Shown here: positions 1 through 9,777 of the stretch, in pieces
How the letters are laid out: every line of letters starts with the position of its first letter
Position numbering within the stretch: position 1 is the stretch's first letter
Assembly (NCBI RefSeq): GCF_009718825.1
Contig: NZ_WNHB01000003.1
Coordinates: 156,478 to 220,477, forward strand
Source of the DNA: Terrilactibacillus tamarindi
GTDB lineage: Bacteria > Bacillota > Bacilli > Bacillales > Sporolactobacillaceae
Length of the DNA: 64,000 nt
Reading direction: 5' to 3'
Notes under the pieces: model-generated
Database searches by the model: none
Told to the model about the DNA's origin: nothing
Seen by the model: the letters and a program-made list of their open reading frames with translations, nothing else
Made by a program: the position numbers and the translations under genes

Positions 1-39
1 CAAAAAGAAATTAAATAAAAGTAACCGCATACAAATCAC

Positions 40-68
40 TTGTAAAATATGACGATTAGGCGTATAAT
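40..68 (+). promoter_or_regulatory. putative sigma-A promoter upstream of the rho leader
   Basis: TTGTAA at 40-45 and a perfect TATAAT at 63-68 are separated by 17 bp. Downstream lies a leader of more than 500 nt before rho with no convincing gene. A long untranslated leader would suit Rho, whose mRNA is autoregulated by Rho-dependent attenuation in several bacteria, but that link is inference. The ten bases GACGATTAGG in the spacer recur at the prfA promoter. Confidence 0.5.
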
Positions 69-611
69 CAATTTATTATCATTGCAAAAACATCAAAAAT
101 GATACATGCTGCCTTATGACAAGGGTATATAAAGATAATTAGTGGATCGTTTAATTAAAGATCTTCTAGAATATAAAGAAGAAAAGAGTAACACAGATAA
201 TCCCTCTATTATATTAAAAATACTTATGTTTAAATTTATACTTATCGACATTAAAAAAGATGGCCATACTAACTGGTATGCATACACCCAGTTAATGTCC
301 ATTAATCAGAAAAAACGTAACTTTAAGAAACAGACATGAATCATCCACGTCTCATCTTAAAGTGATTTAATATAAAGTTATTTTTATAAGTAGAGAATGA
401 TCATAATCATATGCTTAACTCCTCATCTTACGCAAAACATTTTTCTTTCAGGAAACTCCTTAATGCCTTCAAAGTAGAGTGTTGTCCATGTAGAAGAATA
501 AATAGGGTTACATGCTATTTTTTCTAGACCTTATGAACGCTCCAGAGGAATTGACCTTCAAATAAGTTAGATTAATTTCAGTGAATGAATAAATAGAAGT
601 GTGGTGTGATA
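69..611 (+). other. AT-rich leader region before rho, no supported gene
   Basis: About 540 bp without a convincing gene. Short open frames exist on both strands between 114 and 339, but none has a ribosome binding site or recognisable product. If the promoter at 40-68 serves rho, this is its 5' leader. Confidence 0.4.
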
Positions 612-1880
612 ATGACAGTTACATTAGCAGAATTAGAAAATATGAAACTAAAAGATTTATATCAACATGCGAAAAACTATAAGGTTTCTTATTATAGTAA
701 GTTAAATAAGCGTGAACTTATCTTTTCAATACTTAAAGCACAAGCTGAAAAAGACGGATTATCCTTTATGGAAGGTATTCTTGAAGTTATTCCAACAGAA
801 GGTTTTGGATTCTTAAGACCAATTAATTTTTCTCCAAGCTCAGAAGATATTTATATCTCAGCTTCCCAAATTAGACGATTTGATTTAAGAAATGGGGACA
901 AAGTATCGGGTAAAGTAAGACCACCCAAAGAAAATGAACGTTATTATGGTTTGTTACATGTTGAGGCAGTCAATGGTGAAGCCCCTGATACAGCGAAAGA
1001 ACGCGTCCACTTCCCAGCACTAACACCCTTATATCCGCAACGTAAGATGACACTAGAAACAACGAAAGAGAATTTTTCAACACGTATTATCGATCTCGTT
1101 TCTCCCGTAGGATACGGACAACGTGGGTTAATTGTTGCTCCTCCAAAAGCTGGTAAAACAACTCTACTTAAAGAAATTGCCAATAGTATTACTATCAATC
1201 ATCCGGATGCTGAATTAATTGTGCTCTTAGTTGATGAACGTCCTGAGGAAGTGACAGATATTGAACGTTCAGTTAAAGGCGATGTGGTCAGTTCAACATT
1301 TGATGAAGTGCCTGAAAACCATATCAAAGTAGCTGAATTAGTGTTAGAAAGAGCAATGAGACTTGTAGAGCATAAAAAAGATGTTGTCATTTTGATGGAT
1401 AGTATTACACGTCTTGCAAGAGCCTATAACTTGGTTATTCCACCAAGTGGACGTACTCTTTCTGGTGGGATTGATCCAGCAGCTTTCCACCGTCCAAAAC
1501 GATTTTTTGGTGCGGCAAGAAACATCGAGGAAGGCGGAAGTTTGACCATTCTTGCAACTGCATTAGTGGATACGGGATCACGTATGGACGATGTTATCTA
1601 TGAAGAGTTCAAAGGAACAGGTAATATGGAGCTCCATCTAGATCGGAAATTAGCAGAAAGACGCATCTTCCCGGCTATTGACATCCGGAGATCTGGTACA
1701 CGTAAAGAAGAACTTCTTGTAGAAAAGGACCATTTAGAAAAATTATGGTCGATGCGTAAGACAATGGATGAGTCACAAGACTTTGTGGAACGTTTCTATA
1801 AACGTTTGAAAACAACGAAAAACAACCAAGAATTCTTTGACATCTTTGACAAAGAAAAAAGTGGCCTCGCAAAAGTTTGA
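612..1880 (+). CDS. rho: transcription termination factor Rho
   Basis: Hexameric RNA-dependent ATPase/helicase that ends transcription at Rho-dependent sites. The protein (about 422 aa, normal length) starts with the [11 protein letters not shown]ho_N signature. A cold-shock-like RNA-binding domain follows (about residues 50-120, with EGFGFLR). The RecA-type motor carries the Walker A motif APPKAGKTT near residues 176-184 and DERPEEV further on. The start is ambiguous: ATG at 612, or an in-frame GTG at 606; the upstream SD is weak. It is followed by rpmE, the usual Bacillales order. Identity is certain; only the first two residues are in doubt. Confidence 0.97.
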   Translation: MTVTLAELENMKLKDLYQHAKNYKVSYYSKLNKRELIFSILKAQAEKDGLSFMEGILEVIPTEGFGFLRPINFSPSSEDIYISASQIRRFDLRNGDKVSGKVRPPKENERYYGLLHVEAVNGEAPDTAKERVHFPALTPLYPQRKMTLETTKENFSTRIIDLVSPVGYGQRGLIVAPPKAGKTTLLKEIANSITINHPDAELIVLLVDERPEEVTDIERSVKGDVVSSTFDEVPENHIKVAELVLERAMRLVEHKKDVVILMDSITRLARAYNLVIPPSGRTLSGGIDPAAFHRPKRFFGAARNIEEGGSLTILATALVDTGSRMDDVIYEEFKGTGNMELHLDRKLAERRIFPAIDIRRSGTRKEELLVEKDHLEKLWSMRKTMDESQDFVERFYKRLKTTKNNQEFFDIFDKEKSGLAKV

Positions 1881-1905
1881 GCATAAAGACCATAAAAAGA
1901 TTAAC

Positions 1906-1934
1906 TTGCCAAACATACGTGGGCTTGTTATAAT
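1906..1934 (+). promoter_or_regulatory. sigma-A promoter of rpmE
   Basis: TTGCCA at 1906-1911, 17-bp spacer, perfect TATAAT at 1929-1934, about 60 bp before the rpmE start. It gives rpmE its own promoter, separate from rho. Confidence 0.75.
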
Positions 1935-1995
1935 AAACGCTGTGCAATAAAACTCTAATTTGAGATAAAATTAGGGCATAAAGGAGATGAAACAT

Positions 1996-2241
1996 ATGAA
2001 ACCTGAAATCCATCCAGATTACCATAAAGTTGTATTTATGGATTCAAGTACTGAATTCAAATTCTTGAGTGGATCAACAAAAAAATCAAATGAAACGATC
2101 GTTTGGGAAGATGGCAATGAATATCCATTAATCCGTCTTGAGGTAACTTCTGACTCTCACCCATTCTACACTGGTCGTCAAAAATTTGCTGAAAAAGGCG
2201 GACGTGTTGATCGCTTTAAACAAAAATACAATCTTAAATAA
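1996..2241 (+). CDS. rpmE2: ribosomal protein bL31, type B (zinc-independent)
   Basis: Protein of the large ribosomal subunit, 81 aa. It begins [14 protein letters not shown] and carries SDSHPFYTG and GRVDRF, the marks of the longer type B L31. It has no cysteine at all, so it lacks the CxxC zinc site of type A L31. The SD AAGGAG at 1981-1986 favours ATG 1996 over the in-frame ATG at 1987, which overlaps the SD. In B. subtilis the gene after rho is the zinc-binding type A; here type B sits in that place, as in some other Firmicutes. A strong terminator follows. Confidence 0.93.
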   Translation: MKPEIHPDYHKVVFMDSSTEFKFLSGSTKKSNETIVWEDGNEYPLIRLEVTSDSHPFYTGRQKFAEKGGRVDRFKQKYNLK

Positions 2242-2242
2242 T

Positions 2243-2270
2243 AGGCAGGGTTACCTTGCCTGTTTTTTTA
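2243..2270 (+). terminator. intrinsic terminator of rpmE
   Basis: Stem AGGCAGGG/CCTTGCCT (one G-U pair) with a 3-nt loop and a T7 tract, immediately after rpmE. Repeat array A begins about 65 bp further on. Confidence 0.88.
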
Positions 2271-2335
2271 TGCTTAAAAATAGACTTTTCAACTTGGCCG
2301 CAGGGGAAGGGAACCCTGTGGCTTTTTGGCGTTTT

Positions 2336-2900
2336 GATGCAATCTGGATTTGAAGGGATGCCATTCTGCGGAGGTGGTGCAATCCTGGCTGGAAGTGATG
2401 CAATCCTGGCTGGAAGTGGTGCAATTTTGGCTAGAGGTGGTGCAATCCAGATTTGAAGTGGTGCAATCTTAGCTAGAGGTGGTGCAATACGGATTTGAAG
2501 TGGTGCAATCTTAGCTAGAGGTGGTGCAATCCGGATTTGAAGTGGTGCAATCTTGGCTGGAAGTGGTGCAATCTGGACTTGAATTAGTGCAATCCAAGCT
2601 GGAAGCGGCTCAATTCCGTCTCGAAGTGGCTCAATCCCGTCTCGAAGCAGCTCAATCCCTTTATGAAGTGGCTCAATTCTGTCTCGGAGTGGCTCAATCC
2701 CTTTATGAAGCGGCTCAATTCTGTCTCGGAGCACCTCAATTCCATATCGAAGCGGCTCAATCCCGTATCAGAGTAGCTCAATTCCATATCGAAGCGGCTC
2801 AATCCCGTCTCAGAGTAGCTCAATTCCAAGTCGAAGCGGTTCAATCCCATCACGAAGTAATGCAATCCTACCTGAGAGAGTGTGATCCCACGCAAAGTTA
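2336..2900 (+). repeat. intergenic 21-bp repeat array A
   Basis: About 26 tandem 21-bp units. The first half uses the GTGCAAT subtype (typical unit GTGCAATCCGGATTTGAAGTG, 21 bases at 2527-2547 without the split shown here in the genome), the second half the GCTCAAT subtype. Constant parts are [GC][T/C][G/T]CAAT[T/C] and GAAG[T/C][G/A]; about 8 bases between them vary. It lies between the rpmE terminator and the symporter gene. Because 21 is a multiple of three, frames stay open with heptads such as VVQSRLE, but no array ORF has a proper ribosome binding site. Confidence 0.93.
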
Positions 2901-3125
2901 GTAAATCAACATACCCCAAACTTTTTGCATTTCCGATCAATAAAGTACAATCTCGCCTGAAACAAATGACATCCTCCTCGAACACATATAACGCATGTAC
3001 AAAATAAACAAAATACATATAATAATTTATACAAATATAACAATGACAAGGTTGCCTTGCTTAGTGTATTATTATAAACAATAGTTAGAAAATTCAAATG
3101 ACATCTTGAGAAGGGATATTAGACG

Positions 3126-4442
3126 ATGAAAATATCTGAAACCGAAATTAAGCGTAAGCCGCTTTTTAAAAATCTGTTTTTTCAGATTATGTTAGCGATT
3201 GTTGTAGGTATTTTAGTCGGTTATTTATGGCCAAGCGTCGGTAATGCTCTTAAACCCATTGGTGATGGGTTCATCAAACTCATAAAAATGATCATATCAC
3301 CTCTCGTTTTTGGCGTTGTCGTTGTAGGTATTGCAAAAGTAGGTAATATTAAAACGGTCGGCCGAATTGGTGGAAAAACGTTACTTTATTTTGAAATCGT
3401 AACGACCTTTGCATTAATCATTGGTCTTGTAGTAGCCAATTTAATGAATCCAGGAACAGGATTGAATATTGATCCTTCAAGTTTAAGTTCAGGTGAAGTC
3501 GATGCAAAGACAGGTGGATCACATCTTCCGAGCGAAGGTGACTTTTTCTTAAATATGATTCCAGACAGTGTGGTTGGGGCTTTTGCCAATAACTCGATGC
3601 TACAAGTTCTCCTGTTTTCTTGTATGTTTGGTATCGCTCTTCTTCAAATAGGCGGGCGCACGTCCGAAGTTGTTCTGGATACGTTAGATCAACTAAATAA
3701 GGTCCTGTTTAAAATTATGGAATACATAATTCATTTAACAGCTCTTGCAACATTTAGTGCGATGGCCTTTGCAGTTAGTCAATATGGTTTAACTACACTC
3801 TCCTCATTTGGTAAACTCTTTATTGCTATGACGATCGCATGCCTTGGATTTATCCTTCTATTGGCAGTGATATTAAGGATATTCTTAAAACTCAGTCTAT
3901 GGAAAGTCATCTTATATATTCGTGAAGAGATCATGCTTGCTTTTGCTACTGGTTCAACAGAGGCGGTCATGCCGCAATTAATGGACAAGTTTGAGCACGC
4001 AGGGTGCAATAAGGCGGTGGTCGGTCTAGTTGTACCAACTGGCTACTCTTTTAATTTAGATGGAGCATCCATTTATCTTTCTCTATCAGTTGTATTTCTG
4101 TCGCAGTCTGTAGGTATTGACTTAAGTATCGGTGAACAGATTCTCATTCTCGGTGTCCTATTACTTACATCAAAAGGGATGGCAGGAATTCCTGGTTCAG
4201 CATTTGTTGCCTTATCTGCAACAGCTGCTGCAACGAACTCTATTCCAGTTGCAGCCGTAGCACTCATGCTTGCACCAGACCGATTTATGGGAAATTATCG
4301 AACAACGGTGAATATTATTGGCTATGCTGTTGCAACTTTCATTATCGCACGATGGGAAAACCTGCTTGACATATCACAAGCTAAAAAAGTTCTTTACCAT
4401 CAAGACTTAGATAATAAACCAAAGTTAAAAGAAATTAGCTAA
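3126..4442 (+). CDS. dicarboxylate/amino acid:cation symporter (DAACS family)
   Basis: Secondary transporter of 438 aa, the normal length for GltP/GltT/DctA proteins, which take up glutamate, aspartate or C4-dicarboxylates with H+ or Na+. Hydrophobic segments run throughout. The serine-rich reentrant loop is replaced by ATGSTEAVMPQL near residues 280-291, and NLDGASIYLS and GMAGIPGSAF match the conserved substrate-binding helices. Substrate cannot be settled; amino acid use is as likely as dicarboxylate. The SD GAAGGG at about 3111-3116 precedes the ATG. It stands alone between two repeat arrays, with a terminator behind it, so it is monocistronic. Confidence 0.9.
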   Translation: MKISETEIKRKPLFKNLFFQIMLAIVVGILVGYLWPSVGNALKPIGDGFIKLIKMIISPLVFGVVVVGIAKVGNIKTVGRIGGKTLLYFEIVTTFALIIGLVVANLMNPGTGLNIDPSSLSSGEVDAKTGGSHLPSEGDFFLNMIPDSVVGAFANNSMLQVLLFSCMFGIALLQIGGRTSEVVLDTLDQLNKVLFKIMEYIIHLTALATFSAMAFAVSQYGLTTLSSFGKLFIAMTIACLGFILLLAVILRIFLKLSLWKVILYIREEIMLAFATGSTEAVMPQLMDKFEHAGCNKAVVGLVVPTGYSFNLDGASIYLSLSVVFLSQSVGIDLSIGEQILILGVLLLTSKGMAGIPGSAFVALSATAAATNSIPVAAVALMLAPDRFMGNYRTTVNIIGYAVATFIIARWENLLDISQAKKVLYHQDLDNKPKLKEIS

Positions 4443-4464
4443 ACTATTTAAATAAGTGGTTATT

Positions 4465-4500
4465 AAAAGTATGGTTCTAATCAGGATCATACTTTTTAAT
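4465..4500 (+). terminator. intrinsic terminator of the symporter gene
   Basis: AAAAGTATGGTTC pairs with GGATCATACTTTTT around a short loop, followed by an AT-rich T tract. Confidence 0.8.
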
Positions 4501-4621
4501 TTATTTTAACTATCCTAACCATAGACACAGGATTTCTTTTATGCTATCAAGTAGTGGCATTTGAGCTTGAGCCATTCCTTGTAAAGTTACGCTGGTCTTT
4601 CTCGCAGAAGGCTAATAACAG

Positions 4622-5190
4622 GAAGAGTAGCTCAATTCTTTTATGAAGCGGCTCAATTCCATCTCAGAGCAGCTCAATCCCATGTTGAAGCGCCTCAATT
4701 CCGTCTCGGGGTAGCTCAATTCCATTTCGAAGTAGCTCAATTATGTCGTGAAGGGGCTCAATTCCGTTTTGAGGTGGCGCATTTCCGTTTTGAAGTTGTG
4801 CAATCCCGCCTTGAAGTTGTGCAATCCCGCCTTGAAGTTGTGCAATTCCGTCTTGAAGTAGTGCAATTCCATCTTGAAGTGGTGCAATCCCGTTCGGATG
4901 TGGTGCATTCCCGGCCGGAAGCGGTGCAATCCCGTTCGGAAGTGGTGCAAACCCGGCCGGAAGTGGCGCAATCCATATCCAAAGTGGCTCAATTCATCGC
5001 AAAGCAGCAAAGCTCAATTAAGCAGTGAAGCGGCTCAATTCCTTCATAGAGTAGCTCAATTCCATGTCGAAGCGCCTCAATACTGCTTCGAAGTAGCTCA
5101 ATTATGCCATGAAGCAGCTCAATCCCGTTCCGAGGCGCCTCAATTCCATAGCAAATCGCCTCAATTCCCTATCGAAGCGGCTCACAACTT
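4622..5190 (+). repeat. intergenic 21-bp repeat array B
   Basis: About 27 tandem units of 20-21 bp. GCTCAAT units lie at both ends and GTGCAAT units in the middle (about 4795-4960). A tight sub-cluster with unit TTGTGCAATCCCGCCTTGAAG occurs near 4795-4850. It lies between the symporter terminator and tdk and reads in the same direction as both. Open frames of 84-118 codons here are by-products of the 21-bp period. Confidence 0.93.
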
Positions 5191-5293
5191 GCCAGTACAT
5201 CTCCCAACATGCTCAAAATCAATGACTTGAAAAAATAAGCAACAAAGCACACACTAATATAAAATACCACCCTTATTCTTTTGCCATGATCGT

Positions 5294-5301
5294 GATATAA
5301 T
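5294..5301 (+). promoter_or_regulatory. extended -10 promoter candidate for tdk
   Basis: TGATATAAT-type extended -10 element (the TG at 5293-5294, TATAAT 5296-5301) with only a poor -35 region, about 70 bp before tdk. Confidence 0.45.
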
Positions 5302-5369
5302 TTTTAATCATATATAAATTTGCGCATAGGACGATGCCAAAGAGAATGAAGGAAAGGTTGTGAACGTCC

Positions 5370-5984
5370 ATGCAATGGACAACCCAAACGGGCTGGGTAG
5401 AATGTATTTGTGGAAGTATGTTTTCGGGAAAATCAGAAGAACTGATAAGACGTGTTAGAAGAGCCAGCTTTGGAAAACAAAAAATTCAAGTTTTTAAGCC
5501 TGCTATAGATAATCGATACAGTGATGAAGCCGTTGTTTCACATACAGGGACCACCGTAATGGCCATACCGGTAAAAACGTCAAAAGATATCATGGATGCG
5601 ATTCTTCCAGATACGCAAGTTGTTGCAATAGATGAGATTCAATTTTTCGACGAGGATATTGTACAAGCTATTCAAGAACTTGCTGATCGAGGCCTGCGCG
5701 TTATTGTGGCGGGTCTTGATATGGATTTTAGAGGAGAGCCGTTTGAGCCTGTGCCATCGATCATGGCCATTAGTGAAGAGGTAACAAAACTTAATGCTGT
5801 GTGTATGGTATGTGGTTCACCAGCGAGTCGGACTCAGCGACTCATTGACCACAGGCCAGCCTCTTATAATGACCCTATTATTCTTGTTGGTGCGAGTGAA
5901 TCGTATGAAGCACGCTGTCGTCATTGTCATGAAGTCCCAGGAAAGCCTGAAAATCGGTTTAAGAAAGAACAGGTCAATAAATGA
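5370..5984 (+). CDS. tdk: thymidine kinase
   Basis: ATP-dependent phosphorylation of thymidine to dTMP in the salvage pathway. The 204-aa protein is the usual size of bacterial type II TK. It has the P-loop [11 protein letters not shown] at about residues 15-25, the catalytic-region DEIQFFDE near 88-95, and two CxxC zinc pairs (CMVC and CRHC) in the lasso domain. The SD AAGGAAAGG lies 12 bp before ATG 5370. Position between rpmE and prfA matches B. subtilis, with no intervening gene. Confidence 0.96.
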   Translation: MQWTTQTGWVECICGSMFSGKSEELIRRVRRASFGKQKIQVFKPAIDNRYSDEAVVSHTGTTVMAIPVKTSKDIMDAILPDTQVVAIDEIQFFDEDIVQAIQELADRGLRVIVAGLDMDFRGEPFEPVPSIMAISEEVTKLNAVCMVCGSPASRTQRLIDHRPASYNDPIILVGASESYEARCRHCHEVPGKPENRFKKEQVNK

Positions 5985-5990
5985 ACAATT

Positions 5991-6040
5991 GATAGTCAAA
6001 GGTAGCCTATACCTTTGGCTATCATTATGGCTTTCTTTTA
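5991..6040 (+). terminator. likely terminator of tdk
   Basis: Long stem ATAGTCAAAGGTA with its complement TACCTTTGGCTAT around a 4-5-nt loop (5992-6022). The T-rich tract comes about 10 nt later and is broken, so efficiency is uncertain. Confidence 0.6.
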
Positions 6041-6057
6041 CTTAAAACAAAGGATTT

Positions 6058-6087
6058 TTGACGATTAGGACGGACGTATAATATAAT
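6058..6087 (+). promoter_or_regulatory. sigma-A promoter of prfA-prmC
   Basis: TTGACG (6058-6063), 18-bp spacer, TATAAT (6082-6087), 135 bp before prfA. The spacer holds GACGATTAGG and CGTATAAT, both also present at the promoter at the start of the window. Confidence 0.65.
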
Positions 6088-6222
6088 AAAGTGAATAGAA
6101 TGAACGTAGAATGTTTACTTTTGCAAAAAGTTAAACCATTTTTTCCTATCTTAATGATCTTAAATAGAATAAGATACACGGATGTTGGTTAGAGTGAAAA
6201 GGAATAGTAGGGGTGAAAAGGC

Positions 6223-7296
6223 ATGTTTGATCGATTACAGTCGCTAGAAGATCGTTATGATAAATTAAATCAATTACTTTCCGATCCTGAGGTCATCAGT
6301 GACTCAAATAAATTACGTGAGTATTCCATTGAGCAATCTGAACTCGAAGAAACAGTTCTCGCTTATCGTGAATACAAAACGGTTAAAGAAGAATTAACAG
6401 AAGCAAAAGCCATGCTGGATGATAAATTGGATGCTGAAATGAAAGAAATGGTTCGCGGAGAAATTAGTGAACTCGAAGAAAGAAAAGAGGCTCTTGAAGA
6501 AAAATTAAAATTATTACTTATTCCGAAAGACCCGAATGATGAGAAGAACGTAATTGTTGAGATACGCGGGGCAGCAGGTGGCGATGAAGCAGCGTTATTT
6601 GCTGGGAACTTATTTAAAATGTACTCCCGCTATGCAGAAGCACAAGGCTGGAAAACGGAAGTCATTGAATCAAGTCCGAGTGAAGTCGGTGGATATAAAG
6701 AAGTGATCTTCATGATCACGGGTAAAGGGGCTTATTCGAAACTCAAATATGAAAATGGAGCACACCGTGTTCAACGAGTACCGGAGACGGAATCAGGCGG
6801 CAGAATTCATACATCAACGGCAACCGTCGCTGTCCTTCCCGAGGCAGAAGAAGTTGAGGTTGATATTAATGAAAAAGATATCCGTGTGGACCGTTTTGCC
6901 TCAAGTGGACCAGGTGGGCAAAGTGTTAATACGACCATGTCAGCGGTTCGTTTGACACACATTCCAACAGGTATTGTCGTTTCTTGCCAAGACGAAAAGT
7001 CTCAAATTAAAAATAAAGAAAAGGCCATGAAAGTTTTACGTGCCCGTGTCTATGATAAATTCCAAAAAGAAGCTCAAGCGGAATACGATACAACGCGGAA
7101 ATCAGCTGTCGGTACAGGAGATCGTTCGGAACGTATACGAACTTACAACTTTCCACAGAGCCGTGTTACCGATCACCGAATTGGTTTGACCATCCAAAAA
7201 CTAGATCAAATTTTAGATGGTAAACTCGATGAGATTATTGATGCTCTTATCTTAGACGAACAAGCCAAACAGATAGAACAGGCGGAAGCACAATGA
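6223..7296 (+). CDS. prfA: peptide chain release factor 1
   Basis: Recognises UAA and UAG stop codons and triggers peptidyl-tRNA hydrolysis. The 357-aa protein has the N-terminal coiled coil, the [14 protein letters not shown] stretch with the RF1-type P-x-T tripeptide region (RF2 would show SPF), and the catalytic SGPGGQSVN loop near residues 229-237. The gene overlaps prmC by 4 bp (ATGA), so the factor and its methyltransferase are translationally coupled. Confidence 0.98.
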   Translation: MFDRLQSLEDRYDKLNQLLSDPEVISDSNKLREYSIEQSELEETVLAYREYKTVKEELTEAKAMLDDKLDAEMKEMVRGEISELEERKEALEEKLKLLLIPKDPNDEKNVIVEIRGAAGGDEAALFAGNLFKMYSRYAEAQGWKTEVIESSPSEVGGYKEVIFMITGKGAYSKLKYENGAHRVQRVPETESGGRIHTSTATVAVLPEAEEVEVDINEKDIRVDRFASSGPGGQSVNTTMSAVRLTHIPTGIVVSCQDEKSQIKNKEKAMKVLRARVYDKFQKEAQAEYDTTRKSAVGTGDRSERIRTYNFPQSRVTDHRIGLTIQKLDQILDGKLDEIIDALILDEQAKQIEQAEAQ

Positions 7297-8162
7297 CTCA
7301 AAAACGTTTCGAAGCCCTAAATTGGGCTTCTTCTTTTTTAAGTAAACATGACCGTGATGCCAACATCGGAGAAATTCTTCTTTGTCATCGTCTAGGAATA
7401 ACTCGGACTAAGCTTCTTGTAGATATTCGGGAACCTTTAACTGAAGAGGATGAAAAATGGTTCAAGAATTGTGTGATCCACCATGTTAAGACAGGAGAAC
7501 CCGTTCAATATATGACCGGTACGGAAAGTTTTTTTGGACATACGTTTCATGTCTCACCAGCGGTATTAATTCCAAGACCTGAAACAGAAGAATTAATTGA
7601 ATGGGTAAAGAAGTGGGCTAGTCGTTATTTTCCCCATAAGAAAGAGTTATCAGTATGTGATATCGGAACGGGTAGCGGTGCAATAGCCATCACCTTAGCA
7701 CTCGAAAAACCAGAATGGCACGTATCGACAGTGGATCTTTCAGCTGACGCTATTAAAGTTGCCAAAGATAATGCAAAAAATCTACATGCCTCGGTTGATT
7801 TCTACGAAGGCAGCTTTCTTCAGCCACTTATTGATCATGATATAAAAGTAGATATTTTAGTATCCAATCCTCCTTACATCTCAAAAGAAGGCATGCGCTC
7901 ACTTCAAGATGTCGTGAAGGATCACGAACCGCATTTGGCGCTTAGTGGAGGAGAGGATGGGTTAGATGCTTATCGATGCATCTTAAAAGAAGTACGCCAA
8001 ATCATGAAAGATCAACTCTTGATTGGGTTTGAGATTGGTTATGATCAGGGAGAAGCGATACAAAATCTTATTAAACAAACGTTTGATGAACAGATTGAGG
8101 CGCTCGAAGTGATGAAAGATATCAATGGAAATGATCGTGTTGCTCTTGCTTTTATCAAATAA
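7293..8162 (+). CDS. prmC: release factor glutamine methyltransferase
   Basis: SAM-dependent enzyme that methylates the GGQ glutamine of release factors. The 289-aa protein has an N-terminal helical domain, the SAM-binding motif [12 protein letters not shown] (about residues 127-138) and the substrate-binding SNPPYIS loop (about 190-196). The start overlaps the prfA stop. No terminator is obvious before the downstream MITE-like element. Confidence 0.97.
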   Translation: MTQKRFEALNWASSFLSKHDRDANIGEILLCHRLGITRTKLLVDIREPLTEEDEKWFKNCVIHHVKTGEPVQYMTGTESFFGHTFHVSPAVLIPRPETEELIEWVKKWASRYFPHKKELSVCDIGTGSGAIAITLALEKPEWHVSTVDLSADAIKVAKDNAKNLHASVDFYEGSFLQPLIDHDIKVDILVSNPPYISKEGMRSLQDVVKDHEPHLALSGGEDGLDAYRCILKEVRQIMKDQLLIGFEIGYDQGEAIQNLIKQTFDEQIEALEVMKDINGNDRVALAFIK

Positions 8163-8256
8163 TTAGTAAGAGACATTAGCAGCCTTCCCTTTTCAGATTT
8201 CCTGACATGTTCAAAGATATAGGGATGGCATTAATAAATAGAATGATTTAAGTGCG

Positions 8257-8460
8257 TGTTCAAAAAGGTTACAAATTAGGAGTAAGAAGATAAGAGCGCG
8301 CTGATTTGAAGAGGAATGTAGGTTTTTGCTACATGAGGACTGGCCTTCCACAGGATGTGGTGGCTTTAGGCGCCAGCCACAGGACGTGAGCGATTTTAGT
8401 TGAAGCTCCTCTTGGCCAACACTGAGATTCATATCCTATCACTTGGTGACTTTTTGAACA
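8257..8460 (+). mobile_element. MITE-like element, copy 1
   Basis: A 204-bp non-coding element bounded by inverted repeats: TGTTCAAAAAG at 8257-8267 and CTTTTTGAACA at 8450-8460, with partial matching continuing inward (GTTACAAATTAG against CACCAAGTGATAG). It shares the internal stretch GCCACAGGACGTGAGCGATT with the second copy at 41922-42128. No transposase is present. A Bacillaceae-type non-autonomous element or mobile hairpin is the best reading. Orientation is arbitrary. Confidence 0.7.
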
Positions 8461-8607
8461 ACCTCTTTAACAAATCTATTAAATCGTCACCTTACAAAAA
8501 GGAATGGAATCTCTTAAAAATCTCCCTTGTCGAAATAAGTTGAACATTTCTAGGTTTGATTTTTGTCCGTTTCGTCCACACTGTTTTTAGAAGGGCGGGA
8601 TGATGAA

Positions 8608-9639
8608 ATGAAAAAACGACTAGCACTTATTTCTATTTTATCTCTTATTCTATTAATCACGTTTATGCAAATTCAGCAAAATCTATCAAACGCACAAAAT
8701 AATAAAACTCGTATTCCAAAAGACGCCATTAGACTTCGTATCTTAGCAAATAGTGATTCAGCAGCTGACCAAGCCGTTAAACGTCAAATTCGTGACGAAG
8801 TCAATCAAAATATTGAAGGTTGGGTTCGTGATTTAAAAACGACCGAACAAGCAAAAGACGTCATACTCTCACATATGGATGATTTGAATAAAGTTGTTGC
8901 GAAAAAATTGAAAGAGATGCATTTGAATGAATCATTTACGATTAAATTAGGGAAAGCAGACTTTCCAACTAAAATGTATGGCGGTTATGTTTATCCTGCA
9001 GGTCAATATCAAGCGCTCGTTGTGAGATTAGGTCAAGGAGAGGGAGCAAATTGGTGGTGCGTGTTATTCCCTCCATTATGTTATCTTGATTTCTCTAATG
9101 GAGATGCCATAAAACCGGACGATCATATTGCTTCAGCAGCTGAAAAAGCATCGAATGAGTCTGTATCAGAAGGAACTATTATCAAAGAAAAACGCACTCG
9201 AAATCAATTAGACGAAGCAAATAAAGAGAAAACGCAAACCCAAAGCGAGACGCAAACCCAAAGTGAAACGCAAACCCAAAGTGAAACGCAAACCCAAAAC
9301 GAGACACAAATCCAAAGTGAGTCGCAAACTCAAAGAGAGACACAAACTCAAAGTGAAACGCAAACCCAAAGTGAAACGCAAACCCAAAGTGAAGCTCAGA
9401 CTCAAAGTAAGGCACAAACGAACAGAGATGCACAAACTGAGAGCAAGGCGAAAACTCAAAAAGAAGCAGAAACACAAAATGGAAGACAAACGGAAAGTGA
9501 AGTACAGACTCAAAACGAGGTACAGCCTCAAAGTGAAACCGTGACACAAGAACCTGAACATCAAGAAACTCACAAACAAGTTAAAGTGAAATTTTTCTTA
9601 TTTGATGCTTTGGAAAATATTAAAAACTCGATTTTTTAA
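8608..9639 (+). CDS. spoIIR: stage II sporulation protein R with a repeat insertion
   Basis: Secreted forespore protein that triggers the SpoIIGA protease to process pro-sigma-E in the mother cell. ATG 8608 follows the SD AAGGGCGGG and starts a signal peptide (about residues 3-21). The core holds IRLRILANSDS, YGGYVYPAGQYQALVV and WWCVLFPPLCYLD. B. subtilis SpoIIR is about 224 aa; this one is about 343. The excess is a hydrophilic run (about residues 210-320) of hexads like TQTQSE, inserted before a conserved-looking KVKFFLFD tail. The repeat is encoded by 18-bp units. The frame is intact, so the gene is presumably functional. Confidence 0.93.
   Translation: MKKRLALISILSLILLITFMQIQQNLSNAQNNKTRIPKDAIRLRILANSDSAADQAVKRQIRDEVNQNIEGWVRDLKTTEQAKDVILSHMDDLNKVVAKKLKEMHLNESFTIKLGKADFPTKMYGGYVYPAGQYQALVVRLGQGEGANWWCVLFPPLCYLDFSNGDAIKPDDHIASAAEKASNESVSEGTIIKEKRTRNQLDEANKEKTQTQSETQTQSETQTQSETQTQNETQIQSESQTQRETQTQSETQTQSETQTQSEAQTQSKAQTNRDAQTESKAKTQKEAETQNGRQTESEVQTQNEVQPQSETVTQEPEHQETHKQVKVKFFLFDALENIKNSIF
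9234..9420 (+). repeat. 18-bp tandem repeats inside spoIIR
   Basis: Around ten near-identical copies of ACGCAAACCCAAAGTGAA coding for TQTQSE, decaying toward the 3' side up to about 9550. All units are multiples of three, so the frame is kept. Confidence 0.9.
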
Positions 9640-9777
9640 GAGAGAATGGGTTAAATGATGGTTATGCTAGACTTTGATCAGTGGTTATTCATTTACAATA
9701 ACGAAGGATGTTGCCATAATAATAAAGGATGTTTCTAAACACACGGTTTGAAATTTATTTTAGAGGAGATAGTAAAG

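Noticed and set aside
142..339. 65-codon open frame upstream of rho
   Set aside because: GTG start without a ribosome binding site, no recognisable product, and an equally long frame lies on the opposite strand.
2521..2901. 126-codon frame with VVQSxLE/VAQSRLE heptads
   Set aside because: It is a product of the 21-bp repeat period; no SD, and arrays with 41-bp period show that the repeats are not kept for coding.
4774..5230. 84- and 118-codon frames in array B, and - strand frames there
   Set aside because: Several frames on both strands are open at once because of the repeat; none has a start signal.
9263..9544. Lys-rich 93-codon frame inside spoIIR
   Set aside because: Shadow of the 18-bp repeat in another frame.
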